From assembly GCA_012845835.1 (NCBI GenBank), contig JABAKD010000020.1, positions 2,676,936 to 2,740,935 of the forward strand: 64,000 nucleotides of DNA. Direction: 5' to 3'. Both the position numbers and the translations under genes were made by a program. Source of the stretch: Undaria pinnatifida. Its lineage: Eukaryota > Sar > Phaeophyceae > Laminariales > Alariaceae. Below are positions 24,013-56,129 of the stretch, piece after piece. How positions within the stretch are numbered: the first letter of the stretch is position 1; each line of letters begins with the position of its first letter. The notes under the pieces are model-generated. The model searched no databases, was not told the origin of the DNA, and was given only the letters and a program-made list of their open reading frames with translations.

Positions 24013-25531
24013 GGGCCACCGAGCTATATAATATCTTCTCCCCTTTTTTTCGTTGTATTGGCGTGTTGCCGTTTTGATTGGATGTTAATAGCGTGGCAGT
24101 TGGTCTCCAGCTCTTGGAACGCTTTTTTTTGTTTGGCCTGTGCGGTCCTGCCGATAACCGCTGCTGCGAGGGAGTTGTTTGTTTTTTTTGCGAGGGGGAG
24201 AGGCTTCGCGGGAAGGTTGTGATACTTTTCTGGCGTGACTTTGGCTATTTTTGTTTTCTTCGGGGGAGGGCGGAGGAGGAGCGTTACGGCCAGATTCTTC
24301 TTTCTAGAGCGTAGTTGATTGTGTTTCAATTTTTCAATTAATAACACGGGTAGAGCACTCCGTGCGGAGCGCCGGCACTCCTTTTGCGGGAATGCGGTGG
24401 GTCCGCCACCACAAGCAAATTATATTTTTTTCCCTTGCGGCGTGTCATGTTGAGAGCGTTTGCCTTCTTGGCGATGCACGCACGAGTCCTCAACCAGGCC
24501 CACCGCCATCCCTGGGCTTCTAAAAGGCAGTGCCTTCTCCACTAGAGCTCGTTGCGGGCGCGCCCGTCCCCGTCCCAAACTTGAAGAGGGAGAGAGCGTT
24601 CTGCACCACGCAAAGCGATAATATCCCAAACAACTACGAGTATGGCAAGACTGTTTCGTACCTCTCACTCTTCACACTCTTTGGACCTCCCCACCCACCC
24701 ACATGAACACGCACACCTCCACCTACAAAAGGTACCTGGTACACGTTACGGGTGGCGTTGCGAGCGACTACCTCACGTGTACGGGGGTTTCCACACGGTC
24801 GCAGTAGGAGGTGCTGTGCAGTCAGCCAGGTGGAACTACAAACTCGCAAGACCTCTGCTGATAACTACCGTGTGCTGGTGTACTGCTGTACTACCATGAT
24901 ATGAACCCTCTAGGGTTTCAAGTATGCGTACACACGTGAGCGTCCGAAAACGTGAGAAGCAAGTGGGCGATCATATTGTGTGACTGATTAGCAGTATGGG
25001 CAGTACTATGCTGCGCGCGTTTCGAACCACCCTTCGATTTTTAGTCTACTTTTGGAGGTGGGACACCGAAAACGCCAATCCTCTTACGTATCGTAATAAT
25101 ATCCAGCCCAGCTTCATAGTGGGTGCTGCAATAATCGCCATTTATTACCATTTGTATATATATATAGGTTGTTCGGTTTTGCCGTCTAACGTCGTGATAG
25201 GGTTACTGCCAGTACTGTTAAGTTAAGAGCTTCCCGTAATCTACTGCTCTTACTGTAAACACCTTGTAAATCTGCACCCCCGCTTTGAGAGGGAAACTAC
25301 TTGCCAACAGTACACGGTACAGGACACATCACATCCCTCCTTCCATGATCTGCTGTAGGTCTCTCAGGGAAGATAGATTCCCTGATTAATATGATCCGTT
25401 GCACGGTCTGGATAACGTCTACGGGTAGGATCTGTACGCCACGGCTCTTGCGCACATTCTTGCCAGATGAGATCTGTATGATACGGCTCTTGCATAACGT
25501 CAAATAAACGCAAGTATAGCATCTACATTAC
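24013..25531. other. Convergent intergenic region between RPB4 and MCM6
   Basis: Contains 3' flanks only. TACCTGGTA occurs at 24733. No gene or RNA signature recognised. Confidence 0.45.
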
Positions 25532-25630
25532 CTAGATCATGATCTGTCCGATGTCTACATGATCTAGATCGTGATCTGTCCGTCATCGACATGATCTAGA
25601 TCGTGACCTGTCCGATGTCTGACATGGTGT
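25532..25630. repeat. 32-bp minisatellite just 3' of MCM6
   Basis: Two clear 32-bp units start at 25541 and 25573, with a partial third at 25605. Each contains CTGTCCG and the first two carry the palindrome GATCTAGATC. The array lies 20-120 bp past the MCM6 stop codon, so probably in its 3' UTR or flank. Confidence 0.8.
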
Positions 25631-25651
25631 ACGGCAAGGGTTTTGATGTCT

Positions 25652-47934
<22,283 letters not shown>

Positions 47935-48769
47935 CGCTAGCAAGTCCGCTCTGAGAGCTACCAGCAGGTGTTGCGTGCGGGGGTGTGTGCTTCAAAATTT
48001 GAAAAATGTTTTTATAAACTATTTTGCGGCGTGTACATCCAGGGGGTTAGATATTGGGAAATTTCCTGGAAAGGTCCGGTGTCAGGTGCACACCAACGGT
48101 TTTGGCAGGTAAAAGCTACCGGGCAGATTGCGTGTGGCACTGCAGCGGCACTGCAATACCAGCGGGCTTCGACCATAAGCATAGCGTATACCTACAGTTC
48201 CTCTATACAGAGAAGACTCGCAGGGATAACCTGCAAGGGTATTGATGTCTGTGCGGGAAGCACTTCGATCTGCGATCCTTGTTGCCAAGTATCATAACAA
48301 ACACAGAGCGGTGCCATCAAACAGCAGTAACTAGGGTAGAAACCGGGCACGTGCCCGCTAGATACCAGGTGCAAAGCTGCACGGCGTAACGACTTCACGG
48401 AAAGAAGATGTAAACAGCGGGCAGGCGTGATTCAATGATCGTGAAACCACGTGCCCATCCTAAAAGATGCGCACCGGGTACTATCGTATATAAATAGATG
48501 GGCACTTCACTTATTTTCCGCATAGGCCGCGCGTACGTACGCACTGCTACTACGAGCACTGTATACTGCAGCAATGCTGTGTATTGCAATCGGCGGTCTA
48601 TGCATATACAAATAAATGATAGTTTTCGGGCAGGTACGACAGCAGTGGTACAGCAGGAGCAGTCAACAGTTAAGCTGTTGTAGAACCACTTTTTGAGGCA
48701 ACGCAAACGGAGTGCAAAGCACGCACACTCGTAGCTACCACAGGTGTTACATAGTCTAGACTATATATT
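47935..48769. other. Region upstream of MCM6, no gene seen
   Basis: Presumed promoter side of MCM6. I see no clear TATA box or conserved element, and no convincing reading frame. Confidence 0.4.
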
Positions 48770-49205
48770 TATAATAGTTTTATAGCTGCTGCACAGATTG
48801 AGTTGCCCCCCCCCTCTACTACAAGTATACCCCCCCCCCCCCCGCCCCCGGCCCCGGCCCCCACGCCTTAAATAATGTCCGCCCTCCCCTCACTGGTTGT
48901 AATACTTACAGGATATACTTGATAAACTGGTGCCTTTCCTTCCACAGCTGTCAGATTTTGTCCCCCTCAGAAAAGGGTTTTTTTATAGTTTCCGCGCACA
49001 GATTGATTAACATCATCATCACCCTGTTGACCCTGGTACAATCTACATTTTGCAGTTCTAAGGGGAGTCGCCGACCTATATCCTTAATGAGGACACACAC
49101 CCAGTAATACGCGCGAGATCGGAGTATCACACACAGCTTGCAAAGACGAGTTTCGACGAAATCTTCGATCTCACCGCTAGTCTAATAATAGAGTGTGTTT
49201 TATAA
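48770..49205 (+). repeat. Family A repeat, 3' half
   Basis: TTTATAGCTGCTGCACAGAT, a C run, CACTGGTTGTAATACTTACA, GTTTCCGCGCACAGATTGA, GGGGAGTCGCCGACCTATAT and the 3' core GATCGGAGTATCACACACAG. Confidence 0.8.
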
Positions 49206-49504
49206 TATAGACTAGACGATGTATGTACTTCGAAGTATACTGCTCCAGGATCCTATGCTCCTGCTACTATAGGCACCGTTGCATACCAGTTACAATACTG
49301 AGAGTACAAATGCCTACAATATATAATTGTTATTATTATTTTTGCATTGATAAAATTACACCCTGATAGATATAGAAAACACAATCAATGTATAAAATTA
49401 AGCCGTAGAATATTACCTCTCTCTGCTCAGTGGCACGATACTTGGATGTTGTGTTTAGCCAATTGTAATAACTTAACTATATAAAGTAATATATGTATAT
49501 ATTC
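49206..49504. other. AT-rich spacer, nothing recognised
   Basis: AT-rich sequence between two family A copies. Confidence 0.4.
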
Positions 49505-50104
49505 GTATAATAAACACTACCAAGCAGGTGATATCACCTCATTACCTATCCAACCAGCTATGCCTCATCTCCAATTGTTATAAGGCTTAGTTTGGGTAAG
49601 CTATTGGTGAACCTTTTGCAAGTGGTCAAACGGACTAATACCCCACTAATACCTTAACAAATGGCGTCGTCGGCAGGACCATGGGTTTTGGGGGTCGTGG
49701 GTTTGATCCCCACCATCCACAATAATAAACTTTTCAGATTTTCCCCATGTCGAACTTAAAAAATACTCTCCCTGGTACCCCAGGGAATGAAACGGCTTGG
49801 ATAAATGACAGGTCCGCCCGTATATCCGGCCGACCTGCTATCCCGCCGTTTCAGGGGGGGGAGTGTTATAAGGCTTAGTTTGGGTAAGCTATTGGTTAAC
49901 CTTTTGCAAGTGGTCAAACGGACTAATACCCCACTAATACCTTAACGCAATTCATTTATCCCCCTCGCCTCCCCTCCCCGCCCCCTCCTTCCCCACCATC
50001 CGCACCATCGCCTAGGCCGATTAATAGTCACGTGTAGTAAAGTTCCTCCCAGGTATGATACATTCATGCGACCTAAAGGGGTTTGATTCCCCCCCCCCTT
50101 CGCC
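49505..50104 (+). repeat. Family A 5' half, interrupted by TRIM-b
   Basis: GTGATATCACCTCATTACC and GCTATGCCTCATCTCCAAT lead to the insertion at 49576. The copy resumes with CAATTCATTTATCC, then CACCATCGCCTAGGCCG. The undisturbed sequence CAGTAGCTCCAATTCG is seen at about 52275. Confidence 0.75.
49576..49947 (+). mobile_element. TRIM-b copy, 372 bp, with target duplication
   Basis: LTRs of 84 bp at 49576-49659 and 49864-49947 (TGTTATAAGGCTTAG...). The primer site TGGCGTCGTCGGCAGG starts two bases after the first LTR; the purine tract CAGGGGGGGAG ends at the second LTR. CAAT flanks both sides (49572-49575 and 49948-49951), and an empty site exists in other family A copies. No coding capacity. 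One of the smallest LTR-type elements one could expect (SMART-like). Confidence 0.75.
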
Positions 50105-50198
50105 CCCCCCCCTCGTTTTGTTCTCTCCCGTCGCCCCACCTAAAATCAAAATCTGCCCGAGTTATAAACACTACCAGACAGTTGATATCACCTCATTA

Positions 50199-50955
50199 TG
50201 TTAAGATACGGCCTCGAAAGGCCTGTGATTATCCAAATATGAGATTATTGGGATGGGTTTCGTATGATAAGGTTGGCGTTTTATATTCGGGAAAGTTAGG
50301 AAATAGATCGGAGGCACGTGCCTCCGATCTCAGAAGCCATCCGGGGCTCTGGTGGAATCGAATAAAGCTACGTCTCTACGAGGGCAAAGAAAGTGAGTAC
50401 TCTCCGAGGACCTGCTCAATTGGCAGACCTGCAGGGGACACTCTGTGTCCCCACCCAATAACCTTACATATGGCGTCGTCGGCAGGGCTCGAACCTGCGC
50501 GTGAAACCACAATGTACCAATCCTCCTCCTTGATGGATGACTTTTGCCTTGTTGTAGGGTCTGCGTTTCCTTCAACTGCTTTTCTTCGCGTGTTCCTGGC
50601 TCCATAGCCAGACCGTTAGAGGTGTGGGAGTGGGTTTTGAGGAGCCGCATCTTCGACTCACGGTCTAGTTCGTGGAACCGGAGTTTCCCCGAACCTCCCA
50701 TATTTCTGCATATGCGACTCATCAGGGTGGGCAAGTGTTAAGATACAGCCTCGAAAGGCTTGTAATTATCCGAATTTGAGATCATTTGGATGGGTTTCGT
50801 ATGATAAGGTTGGCGTTTTATATTCGGGGAAGTTAGGAAATAGATCGGAGGCACTCAGAAGCCATCCGGGGCTTTGGTGGAATCGAATAAAGCTACGTCT
50901 TTACAATTGGCAGACCTGCAGAGGGCACTTTGTGTCCCCACCCAATAACCTTACA
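50199..50955 (+). mobile_element. TRIM-a: 757-bp LTR-type element with tRNA T-arm-length primer site
   Basis: Terminal direct repeats at 50199-50468 and 50736-50955 start TGTTAAGATAC and end CCTTACA. Two bases after the first LTR comes TGGCGTCGTCGGCAGG, complementary to a tRNA 3' end with CCA. The complementarity continues into a complete T-arm (GCAGGTTCGAGCCCTGC on the other strand). A purine-rich AGGGTGGGCAAG precedes the second LTR. ATTA flanks both ends inside a family A copy. No gag or pol; TRIM-type and aged, since the LTRs differ in length. Confidence 0.78.
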
Positions 50956-51080
50956 ATTACCTTTCTAGCCATTCATGCCGTAGCTTCCATTCATACCCCC
51001 CCTCCCCTCCAACGCCCTTTCCTTCCCCACCACCCGCACCATCGCCTAGACCTAGCACCAGGCGTGTAGCAAGCTCCTCA

Positions 51081-51506
51081 CTTTTTTTTTTTTTTTTTTT
51101 ATCCTCCGGCGGATGGGGAAAAATAAAGCTTTAGCTCACCACACTTCCACGTATTTTCATACGCGTCGTGTGTCGATTTAACTCAGCTGCTTTCGCAGCC
51201 CAACGCTAGCTGGCGCACCCTTCGGGTCCCATTGTAGGTATAGCATAAGCTGTCCCTATCAGTGGTCTTCGTTACAACCCCGGCAGCGCAAGCTGCCGTT
51301 GTATACGGATGCGTGTGTATGTCGACCCGGCCTGTCCCCTGAGGGTCAGTTTCGGTGGAGATAGCCACCCGGAATGTCATCTTTCCGGGTAGTGTGGGAC
51401 TTGCGCAAGCTCACCCACTAACAAAACCCCTGGCCATGGGAGATGGCCTTCCGCCGGACTTGGTCCAGTTACGGTCCACCCTACCCATTCAGGCGTTCGT
51501 CCTCGG
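51081..51506 (-). mobile_element. SINE B, full-length retroposon (426 bp) with target duplication
   Basis: Flanked by AAGCTCCT at 51071-51078 and 51507-51514. On the minus strand it ends in an A run after GGCGGATGGGG/GCCGGAGGAT. It is rich in hairpins: CCGGAA...TTCCGG, GGCAGCTTGCGCTGCC, CTGCGAAAGCAG. No clear A/B boxes, so the origin is open: a SINE from a structured RNA, or the 3' end of a LINE. Confidence 0.72.
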
Positions 51507-52129
51507 AAGCTCCTAACGTATATACATTTATGCGAGTTAAAGCTGTTGGAAATCCCCCCTTCCCCCCCCCCCCTTCGAACACTCCGCCCTCTCCTCGCCG
51601 GTTGTACGACTTACACGATATGCATGATACACTGATGCTTCCTTCCACAACCGTCAGATTTGTCCCCTTAAAGGATTTATAATCTCCGCGCACAGATCGA
51701 GTTTCCCCCGCCCGCGCGCCCCCCCTCCCCCCCCTCGCTCCCTCTTGTTCAAACCCCGCCCCCCACGCCCTTAAAACCTCCGCCCTCCGCTCACCGGTTA
51801 TACGGCCTACAGGATATACTTGATAAACTGGTGCATTTCCTTCCACAGCTGTCAGATTTTGCCCCCCTCAAAAACGGGCTTTATAGTTTCCGCGCACAGA
51901 TTGATTAACATCACCCTGTTGACCCTGATAGCTACACTGTAGTTGTAAGGGGAGTCGCCGGCCTATATCCTTTATGAGGACACACACCCAGTAATACGCG
52001 CGATCGGAGTATCACACGCAGCTTGCAAAGATGAGTTTCGACGAAATCTTCGATCTCAATGCTGGAGTGTATTTTTATTTTTATAATATTATATACCTTG
52101 AAATGTGGGGTATTTTATATTTAGCATTC

Positions 52130-52350
52130 AGGTAGAATATTTTGATCCCATCCACCTCCGCCCCCTCGCCCCCCCCCCTCCCCCGCCACCTCACCGAAAA
52201 AAGAATAACCGGCAGAGTTATAAACACTACCCAACAGGTGATATGATATATTTACTTTTCTTTTGAGCCATCCATGCAGTAGCTCCAATTCGTTTATACG
52301 GTCTTCAAGTTCCAATTAACCCCTCCCCCCTGCTTTTTTTTGGCGGTCAC
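52130..52350 (+). repeat. Family A 5' end fragment
   Basis: CCCGCCACCTCACCG, AACACTACCCAACAGGTGAT and CATCCATGCAGTAGCTCCAAT correspond to the left module; the rest of the repeat is absent. Supplies the empty-site sequence for the TRIM-b insertion at 49576. Confidence 0.65.
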
Positions 52351-52473
52351 CATCATGGTTATCGAGTAAATCATATTGTGCGGAGTGGAGAACCCTAACT
52401 CTGCACAAGGGGAATGATCGCATCACGTAGTTTGAAAATGTCAAGGCACCCACGAGGCAGCAGTTACATTGTC

Positions 52474-52774
52474 TTTTTTTTTTCACACACATCTACTTTC
52501 CAGCTTCTGGACAAGCCGTGGTCACAGGTGTCGTCCCTTCTCCCCCCCGGTTCTTGCCTTCAATTTTTATTGCGCATAGGGTTCAGCAGTCCCACTGCTC
52601 GTCAATTTTTTATCGAGTGTTGCCAACTCACGCTCTCGCGCTTTCCGCAAGCCATTTGTGCACAAGAAAAAGTCCCCACGAATTTATACGAGCATGCATT
52701 CGGGGGGATTCGAACTCACAAAACTGACCTATACCAGGCTCGAGGATAACCTGATACGCCACCGGGGCGACCGG
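52474..52774 (-). mobile_element. tRNA-derived SINE C, inverted copy
   Basis: Reverse complement of the 47.25-kb copy: poly-T 52474-52483, AAGCCGTGGTCACAGGTGTC, GGATTCGAACTC (B box region), CTGATACGCCACCGGGGCG (A box region). About 300 bp. Confidence 0.85.
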
Positions 52775-52959
52775 CTAGTAATACCCATTGCTGTCTCTGG
52801 AGCGGTCACATAAGAAAACAAAGTATAACTCATTAGCGCTGTCGTCATCCACAAGCAAGAAAGTGGGCAAGGGGTGCCCAAGTCTGTCTTAAGAGCGGTT
52901 CTTGGAAGGATGCAGTTCACTCTTCATGCGACTCGCCGAACACCTCACGGCGCTTCGCG

Positions 52960-53085
52960 CTTGGTGCAAGCAATGTCTGCTTGGTTCGTGAAAACCCGAC
53001 GTGCTCCGTCCCGGCATAGTAGGGATGCGAGGGTCTATGGTCATACGACTACGGCCATGCACAAACTGAGTACACCCCCCCTCCT
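52960..53085. repeat. Dispersed repeat GACCCTCGCATCC-type
   Basis: ATAGTAGGGATGCGAGGGTC and the flanking CATGG sequence recur inverted at 29405-29510, and less closely at 40125-40185. Nature unknown. Confidence 0.5.
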
Positions 53086-53089
53086 GCTG

Positions 53090-54551
53090 TGATGCTGGGG
53101 GGGAAATATCCAAATGCGTATGTTAATATTTTAGAAGGAGTCGCACAGGGATGTACACTATCACCCAACCTGTTCAAGGTATATATTAATGACATGATAG
53201 TAGCAGTCGAAGCAGCAAAGCAAGTAGTCACGATGGGGGAAGATACCGTGTCGGGGTTGATATTTGCGGATGATTTCGTGGGGATATCAGAAACACCCGA
53301 AGGATTGCAGAAACAGATAGAGAAAGCACTAGAGTACTCTAGGAAATGGAGAGCGTTGACAGCATCGAACGTGAAAAAGTGCGCCGTAGTTGTATGTAAC
53401 GAGGATAAAAGGTGAATCCGGTAATTTTCAAATGGAAGCGGGTAGAAGTAATAGGAAAGGGTAAATCACAAGTGGGCAAGATTGATGCAATCCTAACCAA
53501 CTCGCACCTTGACACTAGGATTGAAGGATAGATGTATTATGATTGATGTGATTGTGCAAAAGTTAGAGTATGCAGGAGAAGTATGAGAAGGGAAAGCGAA
53601 GTTCGTAAAACAACTGGAAACAGTGCAGATGACAGGAGCTAAAAATATACTGGGATGCGCAAGTACGACGAGCAATACAGTATTAAGAGCAGAACTAGGA
53701 ATGTACCCACTTAAAGTAAATAGATGCGTGAAAAGGTTGAAATGGCAATATAAAGTAAAGAATATGCCACAAAAGAGGTTGCCAGCCATAGCTGATAGGG
53801 CTGTAGGGGAGCAAATAACAGAAGGGCGAGCTGGAACAAGATGGGATAAAGTAGTCGAGAAAATATGGAAGGATTTAGGGGCAGACCAAGAAAGATGTAC
53901 TATCTATAGAGAAGTTTGGCGGGTGGGTACAAGACAGAAGTAAAAGAAGAATGGAAGAAAGGGAAAAGCTAGCCCTAAGCAATAAGGTAATCGAGGTAAA
54001 CGAGAAGAAGCACTTAGAGATAAACGGGGGGTTGAAGGAAGATATTGGAATGAAAAAGTATCTGTACGGCCCAAAGGACTACGCGAAAAAGCTGAAACTG
54101 CGATTTCGTGTAGGGGACCTGGACCTACCAAAAATATGAAAGAGATATACCTGGTACCAGTAGTGGGGAGGAAGAGGACACGGCTACACATATGTGCCCG
54201 TGAGGCACAAAAATAGAGAGTAGGACTCATTTAGTAGGAGAATGTGAAATACACAAGGCGGAACGAGATGCTTTAGAGGAGGAGATGAGGAAATTAGACG
54301 TATGTGACATGGAAGAGTTTAGTAGACTAGAGAGTAGCGAGAAAACGATCGCTATCTTAGGAGATAGATGGTGGCCGCAGACGGCGAAACAGGACGCAGA
54401 AAGGATAAGCAAACAGTTTCTATGTTGTACATGGAAGAAGCGTAATGAGCACCCAAATGTTGGAGGTGTCTCTATTAGGAGTAGGAACGGTGCTCCGTCT
54501 CGAAAGGGATGCGTGGTCAATGGTCAAATGACTAAGGCAAGACACAAATGA
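53090..54551 (+). mobile_element. 5'-truncated LINE (non-LTR retrotransposon), RT and C-terminal part
   Basis: Reverse-transcriptase block with GVAQGCTLSPNLFKVYINDM and the catalytic GLIFADDFVGIS (53089-53415). Downstream coding pieces (53623-53943, 53951-54139, about 54190-54551) include the C-terminal ESRTHLVGECEIHKAERDAL with the His/Cys pattern of LINE C-terminal zinc regions. The frame is broken at least twice (after 53415, and near 54190 where the cysteine motif changes frame). The N-terminal RT, any endonuclease and ORF1 are missing. The 3' end abuts a C run and a family A copy. A related 3' fragment sits at 28780-28960. Confidence 0.85.
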
Positions 54552-54554
54552 GTA

Positions 54555-54990
54555 CGTCCCCCCCCCCCCCCCCCCCCCTTCTCCACCGCTCCCATCATCA
54601 CCTTAGATGTACTGTATGTAGCACCTCGCGTACAGCAAAGCTCCTATCTATTCATTTGTGCGACCTGAAAATGTTGAATAATCCCCCGCTTTACCCCCCC
54701 CCGCCCTCCCCTCACCGGTCATACGACGATATACATATTAAAGTGGTGCGTTCCACTGCCATCAGATTTTGTCCCCCTCAAAAACGTTTTTTTTAAAATA
54801 GTTTTCTTGCACCTATGGATTAACATCACCCTGTTGACCCTGGTACAAGCTACGCTGTACTTCTAAGGGGAGTCGCCGACCTATGTCCATCCTCAATGAG
54901 GACAAACACCCAGTAACACGCGCGATCGAAGCATCACACACAGCTTGCTAATATGAGTTTCGACGAAATCTTCGATCTCATAGCTTGATT
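54555..54990 (+). repeat. Family A repeat, shortened
   Basis: GTACAGCAAAGCTCCTATCT, CTCACCGGTCATACGACG, GCCATCAGATTTTGTCCCC, GGGGAGTCGCCGACCTATGT and the 3' core GAGTTTCGACGAAATCTTCG. Confidence 0.78.
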
Positions 54991-56129
54991 AATTTTTTTA
55001 CAGCATACATACCATAGCAACAACAGTACATAACCTATAGGCTACATTGTGTATTCTCCCGCTTGGCGTCCCACGAGCCAACTTGCTAGTAAAAAATCAA
55101 GCTCTAAGGCTCGATCTTAACAAACTCTAAGATTCAATCTTAACAATACGTGCAATACTTCAATTTTTGATGAAATTTCGGTGCTTTACCGATATCAACG
55201 AGGGTTTAATCACAACGAGTACGAGCGTCAGCTCGGTCGCAAAACGGTCGACCACCCGGCACAGAATCGCCACTATGGCAACTACGCTCGCGGAAGTCAC
55301 CCGCATGGTTGCCCCACTGGAGTCGGCCTAGCTCGTAGGCAGGTGTTGGTGCCTTGGGGAGTGAAATCCACGACCAACTCGTCGCGTTACAACGCCCAAC
55401 GTGACAAAATCCTTAGCTACTGCCCTCAACAAGCTCGTTCGGTCGGCCGTCTCCGTACGATCACTTTGTCAACTCGACGAAGAGAGGTCAGAAATTCCCC
55501 GCGTCTTCTGTTCTGCGATTAGTCATGACCTGCTAATGGTCTTGGGAACGACGCTGCTCAGTGTTGTGTTCTCGCGAGTGGTGGCACAGCTCGAGCGGTG
55601 CGGCTACTCTATTCTCTACACCCCTTTACCTATTCTTCTGCTTTTTTTTTAAACTGAAAAACTTAGGGGTAAGTTTCGTCGAGTGCTGCGATCGATCGTG
55701 CCTCACGTGCACACTATCTCATTATCTGTATTCTTGTTCTTCTCATCCTGTCCTGTTGGACACCACCGACAACCAACGCAGCTTGCCTTGGAGCGCCATT
55801 TTTCAGCATGTCTCCGGAGCTAATGCACCTGGTCGGGTGCCGACTAACAGTGCTTGCCACCTTCGAGCTGTCTGGCGTGATTCAGCAGCCGTGCCCAACG
55901 CCGCTGATGGAGATGTCGCTGACAGGTTATGAGCCTCGGACCTTATAACTACTGCACAAATTCGAGCCACGAGGTTCATCAAATGAAGACTACCCCAGGC
56001 CCGAGCTGCTCCTTCCATTGTGAGCTTCACCTCAGAGCTGCTAAGATCGTCGTCGCTTTGAGCTGCTGTTGCTGCTGCTGCGAGCGACAAAATTGCTTCT
56101 GCTGCTGCGACTTTTTATGAGCGACTACA
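54991..56129. other. Unassigned stretch before the gag relic
   Basis: No host gene is recognised. It may belong to the 5' part of the older retroelement that begins its gag-like region near 56157, but I could not find a matching second LTR. CTG/TGC-type triplets lie at 56060-56110. Confidence 0.35.

Larger units (their letters stand above)
50105..52085 (+). repeat. Family A repeat, full length, hosting TRIM-a and SINE B
   Basis: The module order is complete once the two insertions (50199-50955 and 51081-51506) are set aside: CCACCTAAAATCAAAATCTG, CACCTCATTA // ATTACCTTTCTAGCC, CACCATCGCCTAGACCTAGC, AAGCTCCT // AAGCTCCT, GCCGGTTGTACGACTTACAC, GGGGAGTCGCCGGCC and the 3' core to GCTGGAGTGTATTTTTA. 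Confidence 0.85.

Noticed and set aside
25541-25630. CRISPR-like array
   Set aside because: Contiguous 32-bp units without spacers in a eukaryotic 3' flank; it is a minisatellite.
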